64,000 nt of DNA, taken from assembly GCF_041320275.1 (NCBI RefSeq), contig NZ_CP162023.1, positions 1,054,001-1,118,000 on the forward strand. Reading direction: 5' to 3'. The notes below the pieces were generated by a model. The model did no database searches. It saw nothing but the letters and a program-made list of their open reading frames with translations, and was not told the DNA's origin. This stretch comes from Mumia sp. Pv4-285 (GTDB lineage Bacteria; Actinomycetota; Actinomycetes; Propionibacteriales; Nocardioidaceae). The first letter of the stretch is position 1. Every line of letters begins with the position of its first letter. This document shows positions 34,215 to 42,266 of the stretch, in pieces. The translations under genes were made by a program, and so were the position numbers.

Positions 34215-34875
34215 AGTCTTCGTCGTGCGGCGGTGTCAGGACGGGCTTGACCTCGAGGTTGGAGAGGCCGTTCCACGCGAGGTTGACGAGGTGGGCGGTG
34301 ACGACGTCCTTGCTGGGCTTGCGGGCGTGCAGCCACCACTGGCCGGTGGTCGAGACCATGCCGACGAGCATCTGGGCGTACATCGGTGCAAGCTTCGACT
34401 CGTAGCCGCGTCGTTTGAACTCCCCGACGAGGATGTCCTCGACGCGGCTGGCGACGTCGCCGATGATGCTGACGTACGAACCGTTGGGGGAGCCGCCGAC
34501 GGGGGCGTCGCGGACCAGGATCCGGAACCCGTCCGAGCTGGTCTCGACGTAGGTGAGCAGCGCGAACGCGGCCTGCTGCAGGAGCTCGCGCGGGCCGCCG
34601 CTGGTGAGGGCGCCGCGCATCATGTCGAGCAGCGTGCGGACCTCGCGGTCGACCACCACGGCGTACAGGCCTTCCTTGCCGCCGAAGTGCTCGTAGACGA
34701 CCGGTTTCGAGACGGAGGCACGGGCCGCGATCTCCTCGACGGTGGTGCCGTCGACCCCGCGGTCCGCGAAGAGGGTCCGGGCGGTCGCGATGAGCTGCTC
34801 ACGCCGCTCGGCCGCCGTCATCCGCTTGCTGCTGCGCTTCGTCTCCGGATCCGGGTTCTTGGCCACTCTGGGCAT
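34213..34875 (-). CDS. TetR/AcrR family transcriptional regulator
   Basis: A 220-residue TetR-family repressor. The N-terminal HTH is MTAAERREQLIATARTLFAD, VDGTTVEEIAARASVSKPVVYEHFGGKEGLY at about 18-75; the rest is a helical ligand-binding/dimer domain rich in aromatics (QMLVGMVSTTGQWWLHARK). Genes of this type lie near glmU-prs in mycobacteria as well (Rv1019), which supports a conserved, chromosome-level regulator. Its own promoter shows no clear dyad. Whether it binds the CTAAGCG operator of the SDR or the desaturase dyad in this window is open. Confidence 0.9.
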   Translation of the reverse strand: MPRVAKNPDPETKRSSKRMTAAERREQLIATARTLFADRGVDGTTVEEIAARASVSKPVVYEHFGGKEGLYAVVVDREVRTLLDMMRGALTSGGPRELLQQAAFALLTYVETSSDGFRILVRDAPVGGSPNGSYVSIIGDVASRVEDILVGEFKRRGYESKLAPMYAQMLVGMVSTTGQWWLHARKPSKDVVTAHLVNLAWNGLSNLEVKPVLTPPHDED

Positions 34876-34889
34876 TGTGCCGTACGACC

Positions 34890-35258
34890 TCAGACCAGCA
34901 GGGCGACGGCGACCACGGACACCCCGATCCCCAGGCCCGAACCGACTGCCGAGCGGCGCGGGTGCTGGTCGGGGAGGATGCGCAGCTCCGGCCAGCGCAC
35001 GACGACGCCGGCCACGCCTGCCGCCAGCAGCGCGACGCACGTGCCCCACGCCCCGTAGGCGACAACGGCGGGCAGCTCGCTCCAGGGGACCAAGGATCGA
35101 GCGACGGCCAGCAGCGCGATGCCCTGAGCGGTCGCCGAGAGCAGCGCGAGCCGGTCTGCGCCTGGCTTGTTCGGTGGACGCCGCCAGGCCGTGTACGCCC
35201 CCGCCGCGAGGAGCACCAGGGCGACGGGAAGCACGAGATAGCGGGCGAGGTCGGTCAT
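34890..35258 (-). CDS. Small four-helix membrane protein
   Basis: A 122-residue hydrophobic protein with four likely helices (YLVLPVALVLLAAGAYTAW; LALLSATAQGIALLAVA; AVVAYGAWGTCVALLAAGVAGVVV; GSGLGIGVSVVAVALLV) and short basic loops. No family motif is recognised. It overlaps the serine hydrolase stop by ATGA, making it the last gene of the ArsR/hydrolase/membrane protein operon. It may anchor or modulate the hydrolase. Confidence 0.75.
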   Translation of the reverse strand: MTDLARYLVLPVALVLLAAGAYTAWRRPPNKPGADRLALLSATAQGIALLAVARSLVPWSELPAVVAYGAWGTCVALLAAGVAGVVVRWPELRILPDQHPRRSAVGSGLGIGVSVVAVALLV

Positions 35259-36298
35259 CGGGTGCCCTCCAAGATGTCGAGCGCGGCGTCGTCCACGTCG
35301 ATCGCGGTGTCCGCGAGGACGACCACGCCTCGTCCTCGGGTGCGGTCGAGCGCGACCATCGCGCGGTATCCGCCGGTGCCTCCGTTGTGCCAGGTCGTCC
35401 CATCGGCGGACGTGAACCAGGCGAGTCCGATCCGGTCGCCGTCCGCGGCGTCCCAGCGCGGTTCGACGGCGTCGGCGCCCGGTGCGCTCCTGTCGAGCAC
35501 GGCGCCGATCAGGACGGCGAGGTCGGCGGTGGTGGACCGGATGCCGCCGGCCGGCGCGTAGCCGTCCTGCACCCAGGGCTCCTCTGCCAGGCCGCTCGCC
35601 GCCCGGCCGTGGGTCGTAGCGTCCGCGTCGTCCTCGGGGACGGTCGTGTCGGTCAGTCCGAGTGGTTCGAGCAGACGGGTGCGCAGGAGCGCTGCGTAGT
35701 CGAGCCCGCTGCGTGCCGCGAGCGCCTGGCCGAGCAGGGCGCCGCCGAGGTTGGAGTACGACACGGAACCTCGCTCATCGCCCACCGACGCCTCGCGGGC
35801 TTCGGCGACAAGGTCGTCGACGCTCTCGTAGTACGGATTGCGGTGCCGCAACGTCGCGACGGCGGCGCCGGCCGTGCCCCAGAGCCCGCCACCCATGCGG
35901 GGGAGTCCGCTGCGGTGGCTTGCGAGCTCGGCGAGGGTCACGTCGGCCGCCGGGCTGTCTCCGAGATCCAGGTGGTCGCCGAGCGGTTCCTCGAGCGTCA
36001 CCTCCCCGCGGGCGACCGCGTCGGAGAGCAGCATCGACGTCATCACCTTGGCGACGGAACCGATCTCGTACGGGGTGTGCTCGTTCGCGCCGAAGCCGGC
36101 GTAGCGGACGCCGTCGGGCTCGACGAGCGCCACGCTCACCGCGTGGTGGCCGCGCCCCAACGCGTCACGTGTCCTGGCGGCGAGGGCGTCGTCGCCGGAC
36201 GCGTCCCCGAGCGTTGCGGGATGTGGAGCGAGCAGTGCGCCAAGGGCGACGACGACCGCCGCCGTGACCGCCCCGGCGATTGTTGTCGCGCGGGTCAT
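35255..36298 (-). CDS. Exported serine hydrolase of the beta-lactamase/DD-peptidase fold
   Basis: A 347-residue class C beta-lactamase-like (AmpC/EstB) protein. An N-terminal signal segment (TIAGAVTAAVVVALGALLA) precedes the catalytic SVAK motif at Ser81-Lys84 (EIGSVAKVMTSML), the second motif Tyr-Ser-Asn in SVSYSNLGG and the third HNGGTGG near the C-terminus. Members include esterases, D-amino-acid peptidases and beta-lactamases; the HxGGTGG form is more usual in esterase/peptidase branches. It is coupled by ATGA overlaps to an ArsR-type regulator upstream and a membrane protein downstream. Confidence 0.9.
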   Translation of the reverse strand: MTRATTIAGAVTAAVVVALGALLAPHPATLGDASGDDALAARTRDALGRGHHAVSVALVEPDGVRYAGFGANEHTPYEIGSVAKVMTSMLLSDAVARGEVTLEEPLGDHLDLGDSPAADVTLAELASHRSGLPRMGGGLWGTAGAAVATLRHRNPYYESVDDLVAEAREASVGDERGSVSYSNLGGALLGQALAARSGLDYAALLRTRLLEPLGLTDTTVPEDDADATTHGRAASGLAEEPWVQDGYAPAGGIRSTTADLAVLIGAVLDRSAPGADAVEPRWDAADGDRIGLAWFTSADGTTWHNGGTGGYRAMVALDRTRGRGVVVLADTAIDVDDAALDILEGTR

Positions 36299-36816
36299 CG
36301 CGTCCCTCCTGCGGCGGTCACCACCGCCAGCAGCGGGACGACGCGATCGGCAGGGACCACGTACTGGCCGCGTGCCGCCGTGGTGAGCCACCCGCCGGCC
36401 GTGAGCTGGTTGAGGTGGTGGTAGATCTGGCCGGTCGTTCCTCCACCGAGCTCGGTCAGCAGGTCGGAGGCGGTGCGCGCCCCGTTGAGGACGGCACGAA
36501 GGATCTGCATCCGGACCGGGCTGCCCAGCGCCGCGAGGGTGGGGGCGACATCGTCCCACGGCCGGTCGAGCAGCTCGTCGGTGTCGGCGCCGTACTGCCA
36601 GACGACCTCTCCGCCATCAGGCACGGTGAGCGAGCCGGCGTACACGACCGTTCCCGCGCCCGGCCTGCGCGCCGCGAGCCCTTCGAGCACCCAGAAGACC
36701 TCGGGGTCGTGCGCCGATGGCGCCGCGGGCTGTGCCTCCCCACCCGGGCGTGCTGCTTCGAGGGCGGCCACACGCTGTTCGAGCGCCTCGAGCCGAGCGT
36801 CCGTGGAAGATTCCAT
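36295..36816 (-). CDS. ArsR-like winged-helix transcriptional regulator
   Basis: The 173-residue protein begins with a coiled-coil-like helix (ARLEALEQRVAALEAAR), has a short variable domain and ends with a winged helix at about 90-165: ALGSPVRMQILRAVLNGART, DLLTELGGGTTGQIYHHLNQL (recognition helix) and LTTAARGQYVVPADR (wing). No metal-binding ELCVCDL motif is present, so it is unlikely to sense metals. ATG 36816 is seven bases after TAATCT (36829-36824), which lies inside a near-palindromic operator, so it likely represses its own operon. Confidence 0.85.
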   Translation of the reverse strand: MESSTDARLEALEQRVAALEAARPGGEAQPAAPSAHDPEVFWVLEGLAARRPGAGTVVYAGSLTVPDGGEVVWQYGADTDELLDRPWDDVAPTLAALGSPVRMQILRAVLNGARTASDLLTELGGGTTGQIYHHLNQLTAGGWLTTAARGQYVVPADRVVPLLAVVTAAGGTR

Positions 36817-36823
36817 GTGAACG

Positions 36824-36844
36824 AGATTACGGAATTACGCAATC
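36824..36844 (-). promoter_or_regulatory. arsR operon promoter inside a near-palindromic operator
   Basis: GATTACGGAATTACGCAATC at 36825-36844 matches its own reverse complement at 16 of 20 positions. The minus-strand -10 TAATCT (36829-36824) falls in its proximal arm and is seven bases before ATG 36816. A dimeric winged-helix protein bound here would block RNA polymerase. Confidence 0.7.
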
Positions 36845-36923
36845 ACGTACAAGCACAGGTCGTGATTGCGCGACTGGCCGACCGGGTCGACTCTGGGAGG
36901 AGACCAACTCCGAGGAGGTCGCC

Positions 36924-37157
36924 ATGCACATCAGCCCACTCGCCAAATGGACCGCGGTCGTCGTGGTCGTCGCGAGCTTCGTGATCTCAGGCCTGACCAT
37001 CCTGTCGCTCGCGCGCAGCGGTGTGCTCGACGGTGAGCCGTGGGAGCCGGTGGGTACCGCGCTCGCCATCTTCGGTGCGGTCACCGCGCTGATCGTCGGG
37101 ATCGCCGAGGCCGACATCGGCACCCACAAGACCAAGCGGGACGCTGCCCCGCGCTGA
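36924..37157 (+). CDS. Small two-helix membrane protein
   Basis: A 77-residue protein with two membrane helices (WTAVVVVVASFVISGLTILSLA and VGTALAIFGAVTALIVGIAEA) and a basic tail. CGAGGAGG lies a good distance before ATG 36924. No known family is recognised. It is divergent from the arsR operon and stops one base before the end of the convergent membrane-protein gene. Confidence 0.75.
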   Translation: MHISPLAKWTAVVVVVASFVISGLTILSLARSGVLDGEPWEPVGTALAIFGAVTALIVGIAEADIGTHKTKRDAAPR

Positions 37158-37158
37158 G

Positions 37159-37653
37159 TCAGGAACCCGGCATGCCCGCGATCGGCGCTGACGCCGACGC
37201 GAGTGCCGCTCGTGCGTCGCGGACCACGGCGCGCAGCGCCAGGGCGTAGAGCGCCGCGGCCAGCGCGAGCAGCAGGAGCGCCACGGCGTACTGCCCGTCG
37301 ACGCCGATCGGCTGCCCGCCGTTCAGCCGGCCGAAGGCGTTGCGGCCGCGGTGCACCGGCGTCAGGAAGTGGAAGACGAAGGTTGCCGCACCGGCGACCC
37401 CCAGCTGCAGCACGGTCGATCGTCTCGCGGACACCAGCGCGGCGATCACAAGGCCGGCGCCCGCAGTCAGCACCCCGAAGAACCACAGCCAACGCGCCGC
37501 CGTGAAGGCCTTCGGGTAGAAGTCTCCGAGGCACGCCTCGGGGAAGTCGCACTGGTCCTCGGAGTGGATGATCCAGTCCCAGTGCAGCCAGATCTCGAGG
37601 AGGCAGAGCAGCAGAGCGGCCGCGATGACGGCAGAGAGGGCGTACCGCCTCAC
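37159..37653 (-). CDS. Four-helix membrane protein coupled to the desaturase
   Basis: A 164-residue membrane protein. Helices are YALSAVIAAALLLCLLEIWL, WLWFFGVLTAGAGLVIAALV, LQLGVAGAATFVFHFLT and AVALLLLALAAALYALALRAV. The first loop between helices 1 and 2 has two cysteines (DQCDFPEACLG). GTG 37653 overlaps the desaturase stop (GTGA), so it is made with that enzyme and could assist it, for example in electron supply or membrane placement. No family was recognised. Confidence 0.7.
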   Translation of the reverse strand: MRRYALSAVIAAALLLCLLEIWLHWDWIIHSEDQCDFPEACLGDFYPKAFTAARWLWFFGVLTAGAGLVIAALVSARRSTVLQLGVAGAATFVFHFLTPVHRGRNAFGRLNGGQPIGVDGQYAVALLLLALAAALYALALRAVVRDARAALASASAPIAGMPGS

Positions 37654-38606
37654 GCGGCGGAGGGGGCTTCGACCCGCTTGGACTCGAGCCGCGACGCGAC
37701 GGGCCAGCGGACGTCGCGAACCCAGCCGGCCTTCTCCATGAGCCAGATCAGGCGTGCCGAGATGTCGACCTGACCGGGCAGCACGCCGTGGCGAGCGCAG
37801 GTCGGGTCGGCGTGGTGGAGGTTGTGCCACGACTCGCCCATCGAAGGGATCGCCAGCCACCACACGTTGCCGGAGCGGTCGCGCGACTTGAACGGCGCCT
37901 CGCCCATCGTGTGGCAGATCGAGTTGATCGACCACGTCACGTGGTGCACGAGGAAGACGCGCACCAGCGAGCCCCAGAAGAAGCCGGTCACCGCGCCCTG
38001 CCACGACCAGGTGGCGAGCCCGCCGATGACCGCCGGTGCGGCGAGCGAGACGAAGACCCAGAGGGGGAACTGCTTCGACAGCCGGACGATGTCGCGGTCC
38101 TTCAGGAGATCGGGCGCGTACTGGCGCTGCGGGGTCTGCTCGGCGTTGAACATCCAGCCGAGGTGCGCGTACGCGAAGCCCTTGGTCAGCGCCGGGATCG
38201 TCTCGCCGTACCGCCACGGCGAGTGCGGGTCGCCCTCGCGGTCGGAGAACTTGTGGTGCTTGCGGTGGTCGGCGACCCAGCGGGTGACGGGGCCCTGGAT
38301 CGCGAGACTGCCGGCGACGCCGAGCGCGATCTTGACCGGCCGGTTGGGCTTGAACGACTTGTGGGTGAAGTAGCGGTGCAGGCCGACCGTCACACCGAGC
38401 GAGCCGATCAGGTAGAAGACGACCAGGAGGGCGAGGTCGACGGGGCCGAGCCAGCCGCCCCACGCCACGGGGATCGCAGCCAGCAGCGCGATGAAGGGGA
38501 CGCCGACGAAGACAGCGAGCATCAGCTGCTCCGCCTTGCCGGGTGGCGCCCCCTCGGCGCCGTAGCCGGCTTCGTTGCGCATCGGGGCCTCGACTCGGGT
38601 GGACAT
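37650..38606 (-). CDS. Membrane fatty-acid desaturase (acyl-CoA delta-9 type)
   Basis: A 318-residue di-iron membrane desaturase. The three histidine boxes are HRYFTH (77-82), HRKHH (114-118) and HNLHH (261-265), with four membrane helices between them, as in stearoyl-CoA desaturases. It should introduce a double bond into a fatty acyl chain using O2 and an electron donor, to tune membrane fluidity. GAGGAG precedes ATG 38606; the 30-residue longer frame upstream has no good start. A dyad CCTACG-N4-CGTAGG lies in its promoter spacer, so it is likely controlled by a TetR-type regulator. Confidence 0.93.
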   Translation of the reverse strand: MSTRVEAPMRNEAGYGAEGAPPGKAEQLMLAVFVGVPFIALLAAIPVAWGGWLGPVDLALLVVFYLIGSLGVTVGLHRYFTHKSFKPNRPVKIALGVAGSLAIQGPVTRWVADHRKHHKFSDREGDPHSPWRYGETIPALTKGFAYAHLGWMFNAEQTPQRQYAPDLLKDRDIVRLSKQFPLWVFVSLAAPAVIGGLATWSWQGAVTGFFWGSLVRVFLVHHVTWSINSICHTMGEAPFKSRDRSGNVWWLAIPSMGESWHNLHHADPTCARHGVLPGQVDISARLIWLMEKAGWVRDVRWPVASRLESKRVEAPSAA

Positions 38607-38637
38607 CGGGATCTCCTCTTCCTCGGGCGACCTCAGA

Positions 38638-38666
38638 AGTATCCAAGACCTACGGTTGCGTAGGTT
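38638..38666 (-). promoter_or_regulatory. Desaturase promoter with CCTACG-N4-CGTAGG operator
   Basis: CCTACGGTTGCGTAGG at 38649-38664 is a perfect six-base-arm dyad. On the minus strand GATACT (38643-38638) is a likely -10, and the dyad fills the region up to the expected -35 (38666-38661). The arrangement fits repression of the desaturase gene by a dimeric regulator not identified here. Confidence 0.65.
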
Positions 38667-38786
38667 CAGTGTCTCCGGTCGGTCGCGACGCGGCAAGCCT
38701 TGCTGGCGCGTCCCGCGTCACGGTCCAGGTGGCATGGACGCGATGTAGGCGCGCGGTCGCGGATTCCGTACGCTGGGGGCGGATGA

Positions 38787-38866
38787 TCCCCGGTTGGTCT
38801 GTCGGCAGGGCCCGCCGCACTTTGAATGCGGATAAAGCGACGTAGGTTCGACTCCTACCCGGGGAG
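38787..38866 (+). tRNA. tRNA-Gln (anticodon TTG)
   Basis: TCCCCGG (38787-38793) pairs fully with CCGGGGA (38859-38865). The anticodon arm is CCGCA-CTTTGAA-TGCGG (38815-38831) with TTG at 38822-38824, and the T-arm GTAGG-TTCGACT-CCTAC (38842-38858) is canonical. The D-arm is GGTC/GGCC. The variable region is about ten bases, longer than the usual four or five, and CCA is not encoded. TACGCT at 38769-38774 may be the -10 box. Its position just before glmU supports a real gene. Confidence 0.8.
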
Positions 38867-38900
38867 CTCGTCCGACCTTGACGGCTGCAGAGAGGGACGC

Positions 38901-40367
38901 GTGAGCGAGCAGGCTGCGACCACCGTGATCGTGCTGGCCGCCGGAGGCGGCACACGGATGCGGTCCAAGACCATGAAGGTGCTGCACCCGCTGGCGGGGC
39001 GCACGTTGCTCGGGCACGCGCTGCACGCCGCGCGAGGCATCTCGCCCGAGCACGTCGTCGCGGTGATCGGCAACCAGCGGGAGCAGGTCGCCGAGCACCT
39101 CGCTCAGGTCGACCCCGACGTCGTCCAGGCGGTGCAGGACGAGCAGCTCGGCACCGGGCACGCGGTCGCGGTCGGCCTCGCAGCGCTCGGCGACAGCGCC
39201 GGCGGGACCGCGGTCGTCCTGTACGGCGACGTCCCGTTGCTCGAGCCCGAGACCCTGGCGGCGTTCGTGGCCGACCACCGCGAGCACGGTCGTACGCTCA
39301 GCGTCCTCACGGCACGGGTGGAGCAGCCCACCGGCTACGGCCGCGTCCTGCGCGGCACGGACGGCTCGGTGACCGCGATCGTCGAGGAGCGCGACGCGAC
39401 CGACGAGCAGCGCGCGGTCGACGAGATCAACTCGGGGATCCTGGCGTTCGACCTCGCCTGGGCCCAGGAGGCGTTGCGCGGCATCGGCAACGACAACGCC
39501 CAGGGCGAGTACTACCTCACCGACCTCGTCGGCGTGGCGGTCGCCGAGGGGCGGGCCGTCGGCGCCTTCCAGGTCGACGACGCCCTGCAGACCGAGGGCG
39601 TCAACACCCGCGTCCAGCTCGCGCGACTGGCGACCGAGGCCAACCGTCGCATCGTCGAGCGGCACATGCTCGCCGGTGTGACGGTCGTCGACCCGGCCAC
39701 GACGTGGATCGACGCAGACGTCTCGATCGGTGCGGACACCACCCTGCTTCCGGGCACCCAGATCCTGGGAGCGACCACCATCGGCGAGGACGCCGTGATC
39801 GGCCCCGACTCGACGCTGCTCGACATGGAGGTCGGCGACGGTGCCAGCGTCGTACGCACGCACGCGTCGCTGTCGGTGATCGAGGCCGGGGCCACGACCG
39901 GCCCCTTCACCTACCTGCGACCCGGCACCACCGTGGGGTCCGGCGGCAAGCTCGGCGCGTTCGTGGAGGCGAAGAACACCCGCCTCGGCGCCGGCGCGAA
40001 GGTGCCCCACCTCTCCTACGTGGGCGACGGCGACATCGGCGACGGCGCCAACGTGGGCGCAGGCACGATCTTCGCCAACTACGACGGCGTGAACAAGAAC
40101 CGTACGAGGATCGGCGCGCACGCGCGCACCTCGTCCAACAACACCTTCGTGGCCCCTGTGTCGGTCGGCGACGGAGCCTTCACCGGTGCCGGCGCCACGA
40201 TCCGCGAGGACGTCCCGCCAGGGGCGCTCGCGGTGTCGGCCGGATCACAGCGCACCATGGAAGGGTGGGTCGCCCGGAAACGTCCGGGCACCCCGTCGGC
40301 GGAGGCCGCCGCACGCGCCCTCGCAGAGCACGACAGCGACGACGACGTCCAGGAGACCACGCCGTGA
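38901..40367 (+). CDS. glmU: Bifunctional GlmU (GlcNAc-1-P uridylyltransferase / GlcN-1-P acetyltransferase)
   Basis: A 488-residue enzyme that makes UDP-GlcNAc for peptidoglycan and other polymers. The N-terminal uridylyltransferase domain (1-230) has VLAAGGGTRMRSKTMKVLH, LYGDVPLL, GYGRVLR and EINSGI; the C-terminal left-handed beta-helix (250-460) has hexapeptide repeats (IGADTTLLPGTQI) and the acetyl-CoA region with FANYDGVNKNRT. A 30-residue acidic tail follows. GTG 38901 has GAGGGA upstream. It overlaps prs by GTGA, the usual actinobacterial glmU-prs operon. Confidence 0.96.
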   Translation: MSEQAATTVIVLAAGGGTRMRSKTMKVLHPLAGRTLLGHALHAARGISPEHVVAVIGNQREQVAEHLAQVDPDVVQAVQDEQLGTGHAVAVGLAALGDSAGGTAVVLYGDVPLLEPETLAAFVADHREHGRTLSVLTARVEQPTGYGRVLRGTDGSVTAIVEERDATDEQRAVDEINSGILAFDLAWAQEALRGIGNDNAQGEYYLTDLVGVAVAEGRAVGAFQVDDALQTEGVNTRVQLARLATEANRRIVERHMLAGVTVVDPATTWIDADVSIGADTTLLPGTQILGATTIGEDAVIGPDSTLLDMEVGDGASVVRTHASLSVIEAGATTGPFTYLRPGTTVGSGGKLGAFVEAKNTRLGAGAKVPHLSYVGDGDIGDGANVGAGTIFANYDGVNKNRTRIGAHARTSSNNTFVAPVSVGDGAFTGAGATIREDVPPGALAVSAGSQRTMEGWVARKRPGTPSAEAAARALAEHDSDDDVQETTP

Positions 40368-41344
40368 CCGGAATCAAGCGGACCACCGAGAAGAACCTCA
40401 TGCTCTTCTCGGGTCGAGCCCATCCTGCGCTCGCCGAGGAAGTCGCGAAGGAGGTCGGGACGGCGCTCGTGCCGACCTCGGTCTACGACTTCGCGAACGG
40501 CGAGATCTACGTGCGCTACCAGGAGTCGGTACGCGGCTCCGACGCCTTCGTGATCCAGAGCCACGCCGCACCCATCAACGAGGCGATCATGGAGCAGCTG
40601 CTCATGGTCGACGCGCTGAAGCGGGCCTCGGCGAAGCGGATCACCGTGATCCAGCCGTTCTACGGATACGCCCGCCAGGACAAGAAGCACCGTGGTCGGG
40701 AGCCCATCTCGGCGCGGCTCATGGCTGACCTCTTCCTCACGGCGGGCGCCGACCGGCTCATGGTCGTCGACCTCCACACCGCGCAGATCCAGGGGTTCTT
40801 CGACGGACCCGTCGACCACCTGATGGCGATGCCGATCCTCACCGACCACGTGCTCGAGCGGTACGGCGACAAGCGGCTCGCCGTCGTCTCGCCGGACGCC
40901 GGCCGGATCAAGGTCGCCGAGAACTGGGCCGAGAAGCTCGGCGGCGTGCCGCTGGCGTTCATCCACAAGACCCGCGACATCGACCGGCCCAACGAGTCGG
41001 TCGCGAACCGCGTCGTCGGCGAGATCGCCGGTCGTACCTGCGTCCTGGTCGACGACCTCATCGACACCGGCGGCACGATCGTGCAGGCGTGCGAGGCGCT
41101 CATGGAGGCCGGCGCCGCCGACGTCATCATCGCCGCGACCCACGCCGTCTTCTCCGGGCCGGCCATCGAGCGTCTCGACTCGTGCTCGGCGACCGAGGTC
41201 ATCATCACGAACACCCTGCCGCTGCCCGACGAGAAGCGCTTCGACAAGCTCACCGAGCTCTCGATCGCTCCGCTCCTGGCCCGCGCGATCCGTGAGGTCT
41301 TCGAGGACGGCTCGGTCACGAGCCTGTTCGACGGCAAGGCGTAG
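40364..41344 (+). CDS. prs: Ribose-phosphate pyrophosphokinase
   Basis: A 326-residue class I PRPP synthetase that transfers pyrophosphate from ATP to ribose-5-phosphate. Motifs are FANGEIYVRYQESVRG, the ATP loop PFYGYARQDKKHRGREP, DLHTAQIQGFF, VVSPDAGRIKVAENW and the PRPP-binding loop CVLVDDLIDTGGT. PRPP feeds nucleotides, His, Trp and, in some actinobacteria, decaprenyl-phosphoarabinose. Four-base overlap with glmU. Confidence 0.97.
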   Translation: MTGIKRTTEKNLMLFSGRAHPALAEEVAKEVGTALVPTSVYDFANGEIYVRYQESVRGSDAFVIQSHAAPINEAIMEQLLMVDALKRASAKRITVIQPFYGYARQDKKHRGREPISARLMADLFLTAGADRLMVVDLHTAQIQGFFDGPVDHLMAMPILTDHVLERYGDKRLAVVSPDAGRIKVAENWAEKLGGVPLAFIHKTRDIDRPNESVANRVVGEIAGRTCVLVDDLIDTGGTIVQACEALMEAGAADVIIAATHAVFSGPAIERLDSCSATEVIITNTLPLPDEKRFDKLTELSIAPLLARAIREVFEDGSVTSLFDGKA

Positions 41345-41351
41345 AGCCGGT

Positions 41352-41381
41352 TTCGACAGCCTTCGCCCCGCCTTGTAGGAT
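41352..41381 (+). promoter_or_regulatory. rplY promoter; long untranslated leader follows
   Basis: TTCGAC at 41352-41357 and TAGGAT at 41376-41381 form a -35/-10 pair with an 18-bp spacer. The start of rplY is 168 bases after the -10, leaving a leader of about 160 nt (41388-41548) with GTTGGCTTTCCGTCAGC-like short stems but no riboswitch I recognise. It stands out because so many other genes here are leaderless. Confidence 0.5.
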
Positions 41382-41548
41382 GGGGAAGTTGCCTCGGCGA
41401 GGGTTGGCTTTCCGTCAGCCGTGATCGACTTGGTGTCTGGGACGCTCGGTGTCTTCGACAGCATGCGCGATGCGGCCGTCCGAAAGACCACCGTCGTCGG
41501 GGTGCGACCTCTGAATGATCGTCCAGAATCCAGAAGGAGCAGTACCCC

Positions 41549-42205
41549 GTGTCCGAGATCAAGATCAAGGCTGAGGCGCGTACCGAGTTCGGCAAGGGCG
41601 CCGCTCGCCGTATCCGTCGCGAGAACAAGGTTCCCGCGGTTCTCTACGGTCACGGCATCGACCCCATCCACGTCATGCTGCCGGGCCACGACCTGATGCT
41701 CGCCCTCAAGCAGCCCAACGCTCTGCTGTCGGTCGATGTCGAGGGCGACGCGCAGCTCGTGCTTCCCAAGCAGGTCCAGCGCGACCCCATCAAGGGCTTC
41801 ATCGAGCACGCCGACCTCCTGGTCGTGCGGCGCGGCGAGAAGGTCACCGTCGACATCCCGATCGTCGTGACCGGTGAGGTCATCAGCGGCGCGATGATCG
41901 TCACCGAGAACGCCTCCGTCGCGATCGAGGCCGAGGCGACGCACCTGCCCGAGACGATCGAGGTCGACGTCGAGGGTCTCGACGCCGGCGCGCAGATCCA
42001 CGCGTCCGACCTCAAGCTCGCCAAGGGCTCGTCGCTCGCCATCGATGCCGAGACGCTGATCGTGAACATCGTTGCGGCGCCGACCGCCGAGCAGGTGGAG
42101 GCCGAGCTCGAGACGGCCGAGGCCGAGGCCGGCGTCGAGCGTGACGAGCCGCAGGTCGAGGCCACCGAGGCTGACGCCGAGTCCGAGGACACCGACTCCG
42201 AGTGA
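41549..42205 (+). CDS. rplY: 50S ribosomal protein L25/Ctc
   Basis: A 218-residue CTC-type L25 that binds 5S rRNA. The L25 beta-barrel is at about 1-95 (EARTEFGKGAARRIRRENKVPAVLYGHG), the TL5/Ctc C-terminal domain at about 100-185 and a strongly acidic tail (DAESEDTDSE) ends the protein. AGAAGGAG precedes GTG 41549. The gene stands between prs and pth as in other actinobacteria and ends with a perfect hairpin terminator. Confidence 0.95.
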   Translation: MSEIKIKAEARTEFGKGAARRIRRENKVPAVLYGHGIDPIHVMLPGHDLMLALKQPNALLSVDVEGDAQLVLPKQVQRDPIKGFIEHADLLVVRRGEKVTVDIPIVVTGEVISGAMIVTENASVAIEAEATHLPETIEVDVEGLDAGAQIHASDLKLAKGSSLAIDAETLIVNIVAAPTAEQVEAELETAEAEAGVERDEPQVEATEADAESEDTDSE

Positions 42206-42208
42206 TCT

Positions 42209-42232
42209 CCGGCGGTCCTCCTGGACCGCCGG
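42209..42232 (+). terminator. Hairpin terminator of rplY
   Basis: CCGGCGGTCC (42209-42218), loop TCCT, GGACCGCCGG (42223-42232): a perfect 10-bp stem with a four-base loop three bases after the rplY stop region. No T-tract. Confidence 0.75.
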
Positions 42233-42266
42233 CTCCCGCTGACGACGCGATCAGGAGAACGACGCC

